DNA of 64,000 nt from Paenibacillus sp. V4I3 (GCF_030817215.1 NZ_JAUSZA010000001.1:6670501-6734500), one strand, 5' to 3'. Positions 8,828-17,988 are shown, counted from the stretch's first letter. The notes: generated by a model not told the origin, from the sequence alone. Program-made: numbers and translations.

Positions 8828-9717
8828 TTAAGAGCTCCCATCTGCTTCAATATGTCAGCGAGCTTATTTCTATTGATTTCGGAGCAGCTCGTGTTCGGCA
8901 AGATCGAGCCTCCCACTTCAAGACCGATGAGGTTCATGGCCTCCTTGGTCACAACCGGAAAACTAGCGAGATTAGAAGCCATGCGAAGAGGAGCCAGCTT
9001 AAACTGGGCTTCCAAAGCTCCCTGCAGATCCCCGGCTATGAACTTCTCATAAATTTCAACGACCAATGCCGGCACAATATTCGCCGTCGAAGCGACACAT
9101 CCTACAGCACCGTAAACCAAGGTGCCTAAGATCATGACATCCCGGCCCGCCATGACCTTAAATCCTTTATCTCGTGTTCTGCGGATATACTCGGAAGTCA
9201 AAGTTAGATCGCCGCTGCTATCTTTCACGCCTACAATATTGGGAATATCGGCAAGCCGTTCGATCAAGTTAACGGAAATATTATTCCCCACGCGATCCGG
9301 ATTGTTATAGAGCAGTACCGGCAAGGCAGTCGCTTCAGCTACTTTTCGGAAATGCTGATACAACTCTTCTTCCGAAGGCGCAAGAAACATAGGAGGCAAT
9401 ATCGTAATCGCCTGAGCATTTAACGATTCACCTAATCTGGCTAACTGAACGCACTCCTTAGTTGTGATAGCTCCTATCCCCATGTAAACCGGCACACGGT
9501 CCGCGACCTGCTCAATCGTAATGCGAACTGCCCTCTCCTGCTGCTCATGATCCAGTCCGTAAAATTCGCCATTACTGCCTAAAGAAAGAATGCCGTGAAC
9601 CCCTCCTGCGATAACGTGCTCAACTACCCTTCGAAGTCCTTGCTCTTCCACGCATTCATTAGCATCAACTGGTGTAACAATAGGCGGAATGACTCCGCGA
9701 ATAAGACTAATATCCAT
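8824..9717 (-). CDS. DapA-fold lyase, probable 5-keto-4-deoxy-D-glucarate aldolase
   Basis: Class I Schiff-base aldolase/dehydratase of the dihydrodipicolinate synthase superfamily, 297 residues. The start was set at ATG 9717, behind GAAGGAGAG; the frame extends 15 codons further without support. Motifs: G47SNGE51, catalytic Tyr137 in LLYNNP and Schiff-base Lys165 in GVKDSSGD. It sits between gudD and garR. Because garR and garK follow, the simplest reading is cleavage of 5-keto-4-deoxyglucarate to pyruvate and tartronate semialdehyde, the job done by the unrelated GarL in E. coli. The alternative is a KdgD-type dehydratase, but no semialdehyde dehydrogenase is nearby. Confidence 0.8.
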   Translation of the reverse strand: MDISLIRGVIPPIVTPVDANECVEEQGLRRVVEHVIAGGVHGILSLGSNGEFYGLDHEQQERAVRITIEQVADRVPVYMGIGAITTKECVQLARLGESLNAQAITILPPMFLAPSEEELYQHFRKVAEATALPVLLYNNPDRVGNNISVNLIERLADIPNIVGVKDSSGDLTLTSEYIRRTRDKGFKVMAGRDVMILGTLVYGAVGCVASTANIVPALVVEIYEKFIAGDLQGALEAQFKLAPLRMASNLASFPVVTKEAMNLIGLEVGGSILPNTSCSEINRNKLADILKQMGALK

Positions 9718-9751
9718 TGTGATCTCTCCTTCATTCAATTTTTTATCTCGA

Positions 9752-11116
9752 TTACCGTACAAGACAAGGTTGTTTATGATCGAATTTCCAGCCAGGAATC
9801 AAATACTGCATAGCCATCGCATCATCACGTGCTCCTAGCCCTTTCTCATTATAAAGCTGGTGCGCTTTCTCAATTTCAACCATATCAATCTCAATGCCCA
9901 AACCCGGCTTGTTCGGAACTTCCACCATACCTCCGACAATTTGGAACGGCTCTTTGGTCAGACGCTGCCCGTCCTGCCAAATCCAATGAGTATCGATAGC
10001 TGTTATTTTTCCCGGTGCAGCGGCAGCGACATGGGTAAACATGGCCAGCGAAATATCAAAATGATTGTTAGAATGCGATCCCCACGTCAGCCCCCATTCA
10101 TGACACATTTGAGCTACTCGGACAGAGCCTTGCATCGTCCAGAAGTGCGGATCAGCAAGTGGAATATCAACCGAATTCAGTTGAATCGTGTGTCCCATCT
10201 GGCGCCAATCCGTGGCGATCATGTTCGTAGCTGTCGGCAGCCCGGTAGCACGGCGAAACTCTGTCATTACCTCACGTCCAGAATAACCATTTTCAGCTCC
10301 GCAAGGATCTTCGGCATAAGCCAGTACATGGTGTTGATCACGGCAAAGGCGAATTGCTTCAGACAAAGACCATGCGCCGTTAGGATCCAGCGTTATTCTT
10401 GCTTGCGGAAAACGTTCGGCTAGCGCGGTGACGGCCTCGATCTCCTCTTCTCCGCGAAGCACGCCGCCCTTCAGCTTGAAGTCGTTAAAGCCATATCGCT
10501 TGTAAGCCGCTTCAGCCAGCTTAATGACAGCTCCGGGTGTAAGCGCTTCCTCATTACGCAATCGTGTCCAGTCATCCTTGCCATCCTGCCCGCTCAAGTA
10601 AGGAAGCTTCGTTTGATTACGGTCGCCGATATAGAACAAGTAACCTAACATCTCTACCCGGTCACGCTGCTGGCCTTCGCCAAGGAGCGCAGCAACAGGA
10701 ACGCCGAGGAATTTCCCCAGAAGATCTAACAGCGCAGCTTCCAAAGCAGTAACGGCGTGAATCGTGATGCGTAGATCGAAGGTTTGCAAGCCACGTCCTC
10801 CAGCATCTCGATCAGCAAACTGCTTGCGTGCTGTGTTCAGAATGTTATTGTATTGACCTATGGATTGACCAATGACGAGCGCCTGTGCATCCTCTAGTGT
10901 TTGACGAATCTTTTCACCGCCTGGAACCTCACCAACCCCCGTATGGCCTGCGTTATCTTTAAGAATGATGATGTTGCGTGTAAAGAAAGGAGCATGTGCA
11001 CCGCTGAGATTAAGCAGCATGCTATCGGTCCCCGCCACAGGGATGACCTGCATTTCCGTAATGATCGGCGTGCCTGAAAAACGGTTATTCAGTTGCTCAT
11101 GTTTCATTTCCTGCAT
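9752..11116 (-). CDS. gudD: D-glucarate dehydratase
   Basis: Enolase-superfamily enzyme converting D-glucarate to 5-keto-4-deoxy-D-glucarate, 454 residues as in the family. Visible catalytic features are the KxK pair in NDFKLKGG near residue 215, metal ligands in TLDPNGAW, YAEDPC and ATNMIATDW, and the base His in GSHSNNHFDIS near 348. The start is ATG 11116 (a TTG lies one codon upstream), behind GAAGGGAAGAG. It is the first gene of the glucarate operon, and a candidate GntR operator lies about 62 bp upstream. Some homologues also accept L-idarate. Confidence 0.92.
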   Translation of the reverse strand: MQEMKHEQLNNRFSGTPIITEMQVIPVAGTDSMLLNLSGAHAPFFTRNIIILKDNAGHTGVGEVPGGEKIRQTLEDAQALVIGQSIGQYNNILNTARKQFADRDAGGRGLQTFDLRITIHAVTALEAALLDLLGKFLGVPVAALLGEGQQRDRVEMLGYLFYIGDRNQTKLPYLSGQDGKDDWTRLRNEEALTPGAVIKLAEAAYKRYGFNDFKLKGGVLRGEEEIEAVTALAERFPQARITLDPNGAWSLSEAIRLCRDQHHVLAYAEDPCGAENGYSGREVMTEFRRATGLPTATNMIATDWRQMGHTIQLNSVDIPLADPHFWTMQGSVRVAQMCHEWGLTWGSHSNNHFDISLAMFTHVAAAAPGKITAIDTHWIWQDGQRLTKEPFQIVGGMVEVPNKPGLGIEIDMVEIEKAHQLYNEKGLGARDDAMAMQYLIPGWKFDHKQPCLVR

Positions 11117-11177
11117 CAAATTGTTCTCTTCCCTTCATTAAAAAATAATTTAAAATAAGGAAATGGTTATTTATAAG

Positions 11178-11199
11178 TCATATTGTAAGACAAATTAAA
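11178..11199. promoter_or_regulatory. Candidate GntR operator before gudD
   Basis: Contains TTGTAAGACAA, a perfect TTGT-N3-ACAA palindrome, inside a 22-bp block repeated with one mismatch at 6646-6667 before the GntR gene. It lies between the GH36 stop and the gudD start, where the operon promoter must be. Repression by the GntR protein is inferred. Confidence 0.65.
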
Positions 11200-11315
11200 T
11201 TATACGTCAATTTATTCTTTATGATCTGCGATAGCGGAAGAAATAGCCAGCAGTTCCCCTGTTATGGAGATCCCCTGGCGGTATTTATGCAATGACACAT
11301 CGTACTTCCACAGAA

Positions 11316-13109
11316 CTAAAAGACACCGATCTCATAATAAAATACTTTGGCACAATGAGGTTCTAAGCTGTAAAGTTTCATCGCGTTCGTGTAGGTACCT
11401 ACTTCCTCGTCCGTCCAAAAATCATAAACCCGATAGCTCCCATCCAAGCTAATCTCGATATCTTTAGGCTGATCGTCAAAATTGAAGACGCAAATGAGAT
11501 AACGTTCCTCCAATTTTATTCGTCCAATCGTATACGTATCGTCGTCAAAACGGGCGGCTTTACCAGTTGGAGGCAAGAGCTTCTGCAATACACGAATATT
11601 TTCCTCGGACAGAGATGGAATTAAATCTCCGCTTAGGATCATACCTCCGGATGCTAGGATAACGGCTTTATGAAATTCAAACTCTTGATCTGAAATTTCC
11701 GATTTCTTCTCAATGATTTCACCGCTAATCGTCTGGTTACGAAACGTTACTCTTTCGAGGACAATGACATCTGGGTCGTTATACCACAAGATGTCGTTTT
11801 GCCAGTTCCGAGGAAAGAGCTCCTTCGCATTGCCGCTGACATGCTTCCAGTCCCTTGCAATATCATTGGTCACCCGGTTCCCATGAACTAATCCAAGAAG
11901 CGGCCAGAAAGGAGCATTGCACCCAAGAATAAAGCTGTCGTGCCCGACTTCATCGATAATCGCCTTCATTCCACTGCGAAATGCTTCGATTCTTGTTGCC
12001 TGTTTGTCGTAACGGCATCCTGGCAAGGCACCGTATTGCAGAAAATCCAGCTTAAAATATCGCCAACCCCATTCATCATGCATAACCCTGACAGCTGACC
12101 TCAAATAGTTTTGGGCCTCAGGATGCGTTCCGTCCAGCATATACCATTGCTTTTCCGGCAGCTTCTTTTTCTGGCCGATGCCATTGAACGGTTTGCCTTC
12201 CTGATCTTGAACCAGCCACTCCGGATGCTCAAGCATCAGCTTCGACCCCGGTTCTACAATAAAGGGAGATAGGTAGCCGGCAGCTTCAATCCCGGTAGCT
12301 CGGATACCTTCACTAATCGTTTTGACGTCTGCTCCAAGCGTGACACTCGGAATTAAGAAGTCGCCGTCGGCTGCTGCATAGCCCCCATCAATTTGAATTC
12401 GCTTCAGTTCAGGTATTCGCTGGACCATGCTGCGCGCATTCTCGTAAAGTCCCTCTGCCGTTATTGGACGAAGGCAATAATAGGAACACCATCCCGTAGG
12501 AATCTCAGGATAAAGCATGCGCGGGTGGTTCCGATTGAGGCATTCAGCCAATTCTTGAAAGAGCAGATCGCGGTTTGCTCCGGAAGCAAACATGAATTGT
12601 TCCAATTCCCACGACTGGCCAGGCCCCAGCTCTAAATCTTCTGTATCCATAATCACTTCTATATAGGATTTTCTGAATCGAAACTCGCCGGAAAAGCGAT
12701 TGCATGAAGTAAAAGCCATCAGCAGGTGCTCCTCATGAGAGGGAGACAAGGCCATCAGATTGTAAACCGTCCATAAGTTCTCATGAAACGGAGTTTCGGG
12801 AATTCGGAAGAAATCCCGATCTTTTCTGTAAGCCCCGATCACATAGGGCAAAGAAAGCGTACCTCCGTATTGTGTAAGCATTTGAAAGCCTTCACCGTAA
12901 AATGGCGTATTGGGGGCGAGAGGCATATCACCAGAAAAAAGCACAACCTCTCTTATCCGCAGTGAATGATTGGACCGATTGACAACTCTAGCACTTAAAA
13001 GATTATTCGCCCATGATTTCTCTACAGTAACCTCACGGTCTGTAGCTGTTGTGCAATCGGAAAGTCTAACACTAGATTTGATTTTCTTGATATCGTCCAA
13101 ATTCAGCAT
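11316..13109 (-). CDS. GH36-like alpha-galactosidase family protein
   Basis: Cytoplasmic glycoside hydrolase of 597 residues with no signal peptide. An N-terminal beta-sandwich is followed by a TIM barrel starting near GWCSYYCLRPITAEGL. The probable nucleophile Asp is in YFKLDFLQYG and the acid/base Asp in HGNRVTNDIARDW, as in clan GH-D melibiases. Its ATG lies inside the last codons of the oxidoreductase gene (AAATGCTGA), so translation is probably coupled. With the cupin and Gfo/Idh/MocA genes it forms a small operon, perhaps acting on an imported galactoside or a modified sugar. The exact substrate cannot be read from the sequence. Confidence 0.8.
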   Translation of the reverse strand: MLNLDDIKKIKSSVRLSDCTTATDREVTVEKSWANNLLSARVVNRSNHSLRIREVVLFSGDMPLAPNTPFYGEGFQMLTQYGGTLSLPYVIGAYRKDRDFFRIPETPFHENLWTVYNLMALSPSHEEHLLMAFTSCNRFSGEFRFRKSYIEVIMDTEDLELGPGQSWELEQFMFASGANRDLLFQELAECLNRNHPRMLYPEIPTGWCSYYCLRPITAEGLYENARSMVQRIPELKRIQIDGGYAAADGDFLIPSVTLGADVKTISEGIRATGIEAAGYLSPFIVEPGSKLMLEHPEWLVQDQEGKPFNGIGQKKKLPEKQWYMLDGTHPEAQNYLRSAVRVMHDEWGWRYFKLDFLQYGALPGCRYDKQATRIEAFRSGMKAIIDEVGHDSFILGCNAPFWPLLGLVHGNRVTNDIARDWKHVSGNAKELFPRNWQNDILWYNDPDVIVLERVTFRNQTISGEIIEKKSEISDQEFEFHKAVILASGGMILSGDLIPSLSEENIRVLQKLLPPTGKAARFDDDTYTIGRIKLEERYLICVFNFDDQPKDIEISLDGSYRVYDFWTDEEVGTYTNAMKLYSLEPHCAKVFYYEIGVF

Positions 13110-14095
13110 TTTAAGACAGCCTCTCTCAGTGCATCTTCCACGGTAAGCATTTTGCCCGTTCTCGACGATACGGCTGCAGCATGCACCAAGCTTTGCGACT
13201 TTAAATAATCTCTTCCGTTTGGTCTTGGCTCCCGCTTTTCCTTCAATGCAGTTAGAAATTCATCGATCGACAGCACGTTTCCTACCCCATCGAAGGTGTA
13301 CACTTCATCGGCCTTTCCTTCCTTCATAAGCTGCACTCGGTTACTCGTTATCGCAATCGCGCCATCCGCTCCTTCGAAACGCCAATCTCCATACCATTCG
13401 GTCAGTTTTCCCTTGGCCATCATGCTGCCGTGATAATCCACGACTGTTCCTCCGTCCAGCTCCATCCAAGCGCTAAGGTGGATCGTCGTCGTCTCCGTCC
13501 AGCTTCCGGGCGGATTGCTATTCATGGCGAACACTTTCACCGCTTCCTGACCGGTAAAATAACGGATCATATCGAAATGATGAATCGTGACATCTTCCAG
13601 CAGTCCGTTTGCCAGCCGGCCAAAATAAGGAACGGGTACGACGTGATAGCGGTCGAATTCGATGTATACCGATGACAAATGTCCGATAACGCCGCTGTCT
13701 AAAAGCTCCTTCGCCTTCAGCACCGGGGCGAAGAAACGGTAATTCTCGGAAATCATGAACGGGATGTTTTTCAGTTCAGCCTGACCGACAATATATTGCG
13801 CATCCGTAATATCATTCGAAATCGGCTTCTCGCAGAGCACAGGCAGGCCATGCGCGAACGCAATCTCGTTAATCGCAGTGTGAATGTGAGGAGGCGTAAC
13901 ATTAATGACGAAATCGGGGCTCTCGCTGTTGATCGCTTCTTCCAATGACGAATAAAACGGGGTTTCCGGATCGATCGTTTCCCGCAGGTGAGCGTTCGCT
14001 TCAACAACGCATACCGCCTGCACGCCCGCATGACGTCTCAGTTTCTTGTACCACCCTGAACCGAAGTTCCCTAAACCGACCAGAACCGCCTTCAT
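13103..14095 (-). CDS. Gfo/Idh/MocA-family NAD(P)-dependent sugar oxidoreductase
   Basis: Cytoplasmic dehydrogenase of about 330 residues. The N-terminal Rossmann motif is MKAVLVGLGNFGSGW, and the family signature LCEKPIS (catalytic lysine) is near residue 97. The C-terminal half is the usual alpha/beta domain with DVTIHHFDMIRYF. The start was placed at ATG 14095, which has AGAGAGG nine bases upstream; the ATG at 14104 touches that site. It lies between the cupin and GH36 genes with close spacing. The substrate is probably a sugar or sugar acid handled by the same operon. Confidence 0.88.
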   Translation of the reverse strand: MKAVLVGLGNFGSGWYKKLRRHAGVQAVCVVEANAHLRETIDPETPFYSSLEEAINSESPDFVINVTPPHIHTAINEIAFAHGLPVLCEKPISNDITDAQYIVGQAELKNIPFMISENYRFFAPVLKAKELLDSGVIGHLSSVYIEFDRYHVVPVPYFGRLANGLLEDVTIHHFDMIRYFTGQEAVKVFAMNSNPPGSWTETTTIHLSAWMELDGGTVVDYHGSMMAKGKLTEWYGDWRFEGADGAIAITSNRVQLMKEGKADEVYTFDGVGNVLSIDEFLTALKEKREPRPNGRDYLKSQSLVHAAAVSSRTGKMLTVEDALREAVLKC

Positions 14096-14118
14096 ATTGC
14101 TCATCCTCTCTCGCTTCT

Positions 14119-14481
14119 CTATATTTGATTTTTGTTGCGGGACGGTCCGGCATGGCACCAAACGACAACTATAGGATCATCCACACTTGAAATGAGATGA
14201 TGGTCCTCTCCCGGCTCAATAATGACGACATCTCCCGTTTTAACTGGGTACATATGCTCTTTGTTGATTTCAACCTCGCCTTTACCCTGCAGGATAAGGA
14301 AAGCTTCGCAATCTTCGTGCACATGATAGTCAATGCCGCCCGGACCGTCGTTCGTATGAGCGCGCGCGCCCGGCTTCTCGAAAGCAAGCCCGCCGTAAGA
14401 AAGGTAATCCCCCGGCATAATGTCTTTCAAAATATGTCCTTCTGTAACATCGGCCAACTGCTGTAAACGATAAGTTCTCAT
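14119..14481 (-). CDS. Small cupin-domain protein
   Basis: Single-domain cupin of 120 residues. The two cupin motifs are visible as YHVHEDCEAFLILQGKGEVEI and GDVVIIEPGEDHHLI, with metal-type histidines in both. RBS GGAGTG precedes the ATG. It leads the cupin / oxidoreductase / GH36 group, 23 bp before the oxidoreductase. Proteins of this kind are often sugar isomerases or accessory binding proteins; no specific role can be assigned. Upstream lie the remnants of a response regulator and a binding protein, so its original promoter may be lost or replaced. Confidence 0.82.
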   Translation of the reverse strand: MRTYRLQQLADVTEGHILKDIMPGDYLSYGGLAFEKPGARAHTNDGPGGIDYHVHEDCEAFLILQGKGEVEINKEHMYPVKTGDVVIIEPGEDHHLISSVDDPIVVVWCHAGPSRNKNQI

Positions 14482-14508
14482 TAAATATCACTCCTTCTTT
14501 TTATTTAA

Positions 14509-14706
14509 TTACTTCTTGAACAATTCGTCGTATTTTTGTTGGGCTTCCTTCATCACTTGATCGCCGCCCATCTTCTTCCATTCCGCAACGAACGCGTCAA
14601 ACTCGCTGATTGGCCGTTTCCCGGTAATAAAGTCGATGAAAGCTTTGACAGCAAATTGATCGAGACGATCTTTATTCTCGTTGAACACGGGTCTGGATAC
14701 GGGCAA
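14509..14706 (-). pseudogene. C-terminal remnant of a sugar-binding lipoprotein gene
   Basis: About 65 codons matching only the tail of a family-1 solute-binding protein (RPVFNENKDRLDQFAVKAF, then FVAEWKKMGGDQVMKEAQQ and a lysine-rich end), much like the tail of the intact gene at 2168-3676. No signal peptide or body is present. At its 5' end it runs into the head of a response-regulator gene in another frame, so a deletion joined the two. The first ATG is probably not used. Confidence 0.75.
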
Positions 14707-14992
14707 GCTCTATGGCTTTCTTCGCATATTCGAATTCGCCGTATGCGCTGGAAATGACGATTTTCAACGATTCGTTATGCTTTCTAAGCGACTTCACCAA
14801 GCTTATTCCATCCATGATCGGCATTCTAATATCCGTTATCAGAACATCCACTTCATGATGAAGAAGATAATCAAGCGCTTCTTTACCATTTTGCGCTTCG
14901 GTAACGCTAACATTAAAGTTGTATTTGGAGAGCAGAAATTTGATCCCGTCACGTTCAAATTTTTCGTCGTCCACGATCAACACGTTAAACAT
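14700..14992 (-). pseudogene. N-terminal remnant of a YesN-type response regulator
   Basis: About 95 codons of a receiver domain: MFNVLIVDDEKFERDGIKF, phosphoacceptor Asp in VLITDIRMPIMDG, and SSAYGEFEYAKKAIEL, then an abrupt change into unrelated residues. The AraC-type DNA-binding half is missing. A good ribosome site (GGGAGGATTCC) and the ATG at 14992 remain, so a truncated receiver could still be made. The break near 14700-14712 is the junction with the binding-protein tail. Confidence 0.8.
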
Positions 14993-15043
14993 TGGAATCC
15001 TCCCACTCTAAATTAATGTTAGGCCGTTTCAAGTCACAGAGAG

Positions 15044-15080
15044 CAAAAACATCCGCCAATCCGGGCCGGATGCTTTTGTG
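15044..15080 (-). terminator. Terminator of the secreted lyase gene
   Basis: On the minus strand, GCATCCG pairs with CGGATG and is followed by TTTTTG. It lies 26 bp after the stop of the large secreted protein. Confidence 0.75.
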
Positions 15081-15105
15081 CATGTGTTGTACGATGCTGT
15101 ATTAT

Positions 15106-17757
15106 TTACTTCGCGGACCATTCTGTGATCAAAGCATTGGCGTCCGTTCCGAGGACGGACATCGCGGCTTCGGAGCCATTATCCGCCAGCGGTTCGTTAT
15201 TCAGGTGCTTCAGGAAATCCTGCAAATCTTTGGCCGCCTTGTACTTGTCGCCTTTGTCCAATTGATGCAAAGCCTGGTTCAAACTGTTGCGCAATTGGTC
15301 AACCAATGGCCTCTTCAATTCGCCGGCTTCGACATATCGGTCAATCAAGTTGGATACTCCTTCGAGAGTGGCGGTCATTGTTAAGCCGACAGACTCATCC
15401 GTCGTATTGCCGGCCTGGTCGGTGATGACGATCCTCAGGGTATGAAGGCCAAGCTTACCGGCCAAATCAACGGAAGCGCCGTTCGTTAGCCGCTCTCCGT
15501 TCAGGGTGAGTTCCTGGCTCGCTATACCGGATAGTGCATCGTTCGCGTTCAGAAAAAGTGCAATCGGGCGATCATCTGAGAAAACTGCACCTTCCGCAAG
15601 CGGTTTCCCGTCTGCCGTCAGCACAAAAACCGGCTTCGATTTGTCAATCTGGACGATGAGCTCCTTCGTTTGCTCGATGTTGCCTACGACGTCGATAGAG
15701 CGGTACTCCAGTCGGCTTAGGCCGTCATTCGTAAACGCGATCGGCCCGGCATAGGTTTGCCAATTTGCATGATCCCCCAGCCTGTATTCCGTTCTCGCTA
15801 CACCTGAGAGATCGTCATAAACAGACAGCGTGACGGACGCCTCCTTGTTCAGCCAGCCGTTCTGCGACATCGGATCAATCTGAGCCTCCGTAATCGGTGG
15901 AGTCAGATCTCGCAGGGTAACATCGATATATGGCTTAATGTTTTTGGTGTTCATCAAGCTAGTAACGTTAAATCCACCATAAATCCTGTAAGTGCCCATG
16001 TTATCAGGGTTATAACCGGCGGAGCTCCATGTAACGTTCACCTTTTCTGTCAACCCCGTACTCAACGTTACATCAAACTGTGAAGGCAAGCTTAAACTTC
16101 CAAACGCTGTACCTATGGAAGCTGTAATTTCTTTCGGCCTTGACCACGCTACAATATCCTTAAGTTGTGCTTTTGGATTCCATCCATCATGAAAAATATA
16201 GCTGTTTTTATCCCTCTTGATCAAGTATGTATCGGAGAGATACATGGTTGCGGATTGGAATTCATCTGCATAGGCAGCATCTCCTGCGCCATTATACATG
16301 CCCCGGTAAAGACCCCATTTGGAACGGTTTTGCTGGCCCGATTCAACAGGCAGGTCGCCTCTTTCGTTTCGGCCGGTAATCGGGTTTTCCACTTCAGGGC
16401 GTCTGTAGGTTTCGGCTGTCATACCGCCTTCAAAAAGCACCTTACCTGTTTCCAAATCGATAAGCTTACCGTAGATATAACCGTTATCGGCTGTTAAAAT
16501 CGTAACATCAAAATCAAGCCAGCGGTCAACGACCTGTTCAAATGGAATCGTGAATAACGGCTTTATTCTGTCCGCATAGCCGCCATCAGGATTGTTCCTG
16601 AACTCTAGTTGCCCTTTGCCTTCACTTGAAACCAGAGAAAGGGTGGCCACCGGCTGTCCTGCTGCGTTTCCAGCTATTTCTTTCAGTTGGAAGATGTGCC
16701 AAAACCTGTGGGGAGCAATAAAATCTCCGGCATGGTGATCGCCGACATCCTTCTGAAACCTTAAAGTTTCCGACGGGAGCATAAGCCTCCAGTGGTGGGT
16801 CAAAATATCGCCGCCCTTACTGTTTGCATCGCTACTTGCAGCGTTGGTGTTGCTTTTAATCTCCAGCCTCTGACGATCGCTGCCCACTGCGCCCCGATCT
16901 CCGTCGTCCCGGCTTACGCCGTCCGGGGTAACAAAAGGCATAAATTCGTGATAACGCAAAATGTCGGAGCCTAGTTTGTCGGTTCCTGGAATATTTGCAA
17001 TCCCGTATTTTGTAAGCGCATTCGAATCATTTCTGCCTATAGTTTGCAAATACATGTTATCCCCCAGCCATGCTTCATTAACTGTCGAAGCCACCGGGTA
17101 GTCTCCAGAACGGTCATAGACCGATTGCGACCATGTTTTCCCACTGTAAGATGAGGGTGTGTTCGGGCCTTCTATAGAACCCGTAGTACTGCCATTGCCG
17201 ATTTTAGATGCGCCCAAAACATCCCATACAAATTCTCCCCCTCGAATATTGAGAGGCAAATACTTGTCATTGGCTCCCATCCCTGTTATCGGGGGCAAAG
17301 CCATATCTACAGTAACGGTGATGGTATAGGTTCGGCTGTTATTGCTGTCATTCTTGTCGGCTACCACCAGATAATACAACGTTGTTCCGCTTGTTGAAAA
17401 TTGGTCCATCTTGGCATCTCCTTTGTTAATGCCGCTGGCAGCGAAAGAGATGGCAGATATTCTGTTACTTCTGAATAGCGTCGCAGTAACGGCCGGGTTT
17501 GTCATTACATTCAGCATTTGGTATAAGGCGCCGTAGGGCAATGATATATTAATGGTTGCCTGATTCAAATCAACGACTGCGTTTACCGGCTTGTTCACTT
17601 CTATTTCCAAAAAACCTAAGCTGTCTACCGGCGCTGCATGAACCGATGATGCCGGAAAACTGAATAGGCTGATCAGCGAAAGTACAAGGGCAAACGAAAG
17701 AACTAAGCTTAATCCCCTTTTAAAAACTTGCTGCTTAGACATTTCGAAGAAGAACAT
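15106..17757 (-). CDS. Secreted polysaccharide lyase-like multidomain protein with FIMAH domain
   Basis: Exported protein of 883 residues with a long signal peptide (FKRGLSLVLSFALVLSLISL, cleavage after VHA near 41). Residues about 60-150 form a small beta domain. Residues about 150-540 hold a jelly-roll polysaccharide lyase-like region (DRQRLEIKSN, then HRFWHIFQLKEI, then DRWLDFDVTI). These resemble heparin-lyase and alginate-lyase folds, but I cannot name the PL family. After that come a Big_4-like Ig domain (near 545-640), one or two OmpL47-like repeats (NGWLNKEASVTLSVYDDLSG) and a C-terminal FIMAH helical domain near 800-880. RBS AAAGGAGG precedes the ATG. It is monocistronic, ends at a terminator, and has a weak CcpA-like half site upstream near 17850. 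Confidence 0.7.
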   Translation of the reverse strand: MFFFEMSKQQVFKRGLSLVLSFALVLSLISLFSFPASSVHAAPVDSLGFLEIEVNKPVNAVVDLNQATINISLPYGALYQMLNVMTNPAVTATLFRSNRISAISFAASGINKGDAKMDQFSTSGTTLYYLVVADKNDSNNSRTYTITVTVDMALPPITGMGANDKYLPLNIRGGEFVWDVLGASKIGNGSTTGSIEGPNTPSSYSGKTWSQSVYDRSGDYPVASTVNEAWLGDNMYLQTIGRNDSNALTKYGIANIPGTDKLGSDILRYHEFMPFVTPDGVSRDDGDRGAVGSDRQRLEIKSNTNAASSDANSKGGDILTHHWRLMLPSETLRFQKDVGDHHAGDFIAPHRFWHIFQLKEIAGNAAGQPVATLSLVSSEGKGQLEFRNNPDGGYADRIKPLFTIPFEQVVDRWLDFDVTILTADNGYIYGKLIDLETGKVLFEGGMTAETYRRPEVENPITGRNERGDLPVESGQQNRSKWGLYRGMYNGAGDAAYADEFQSATMYLSDTYLIKRDKNSYIFHDGWNPKAQLKDIVAWSRPKEITASIGTAFGSLSLPSQFDVTLSTGLTEKVNVTWSSAGYNPDNMGTYRIYGGFNVTSLMNTKNIKPYIDVTLRDLTPPITEAQIDPMSQNGWLNKEASVTLSVYDDLSGVARTEYRLGDHANWQTYAGPIAFTNDGLSRLEYRSIDVVGNIEQTKELIVQIDKSKPVFVLTADGKPLAEGAVFSDDRPIALFLNANDALSGIASQELTLNGERLTNGASVDLAGKLGLHTLRIVITDQAGNTTDESVGLTMTATLEGVSNLIDRYVEAGELKRPLVDQLRNSLNQALHQLDKGDKYKAAKDLQDFLKHLNNEPLADNGSEAAMSVLGTDANALITEWSAK

Positions 17758-17952
17758 CTAAAAGCCTCCTTTATTTTCGTAAAAAACAGCCTTTAAATAG
17801 CAGGCTCAACTTCTTTCCAAATCCAACACCTTCCTCCGTATGATCGTTAATTCGTCAAACGCTTTCAACAATCATTATAATGAATTGATGAGATTTCCTA
17901 TATAGATTAATTTATGGTCTCCATGTAATTTTTTACGGTTTTAGCCATACTG

Positions 17953-17988
17953 GAAAAAACCAGAACCCGTAATTCAGAGTTCCGGTCC
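17953..17988 (-). terminator. Terminator shared with the second ABC remnant
   Basis: On the minus strand CCGGAACTC pairs with GGGTTCTGG, followed by TTTTTT. A closely related hairpin follows the other ABC ATPase remnant at 34101-34139, so both seem to have come with the same ancestral gene. Confidence 0.7.

Noticed and set aside
17845..17866. cre-like sequence before the secreted lyase gene
   Set aside because: Only one half matches the CcpA consensus; mentioned in the gene entry but not listed as a site.
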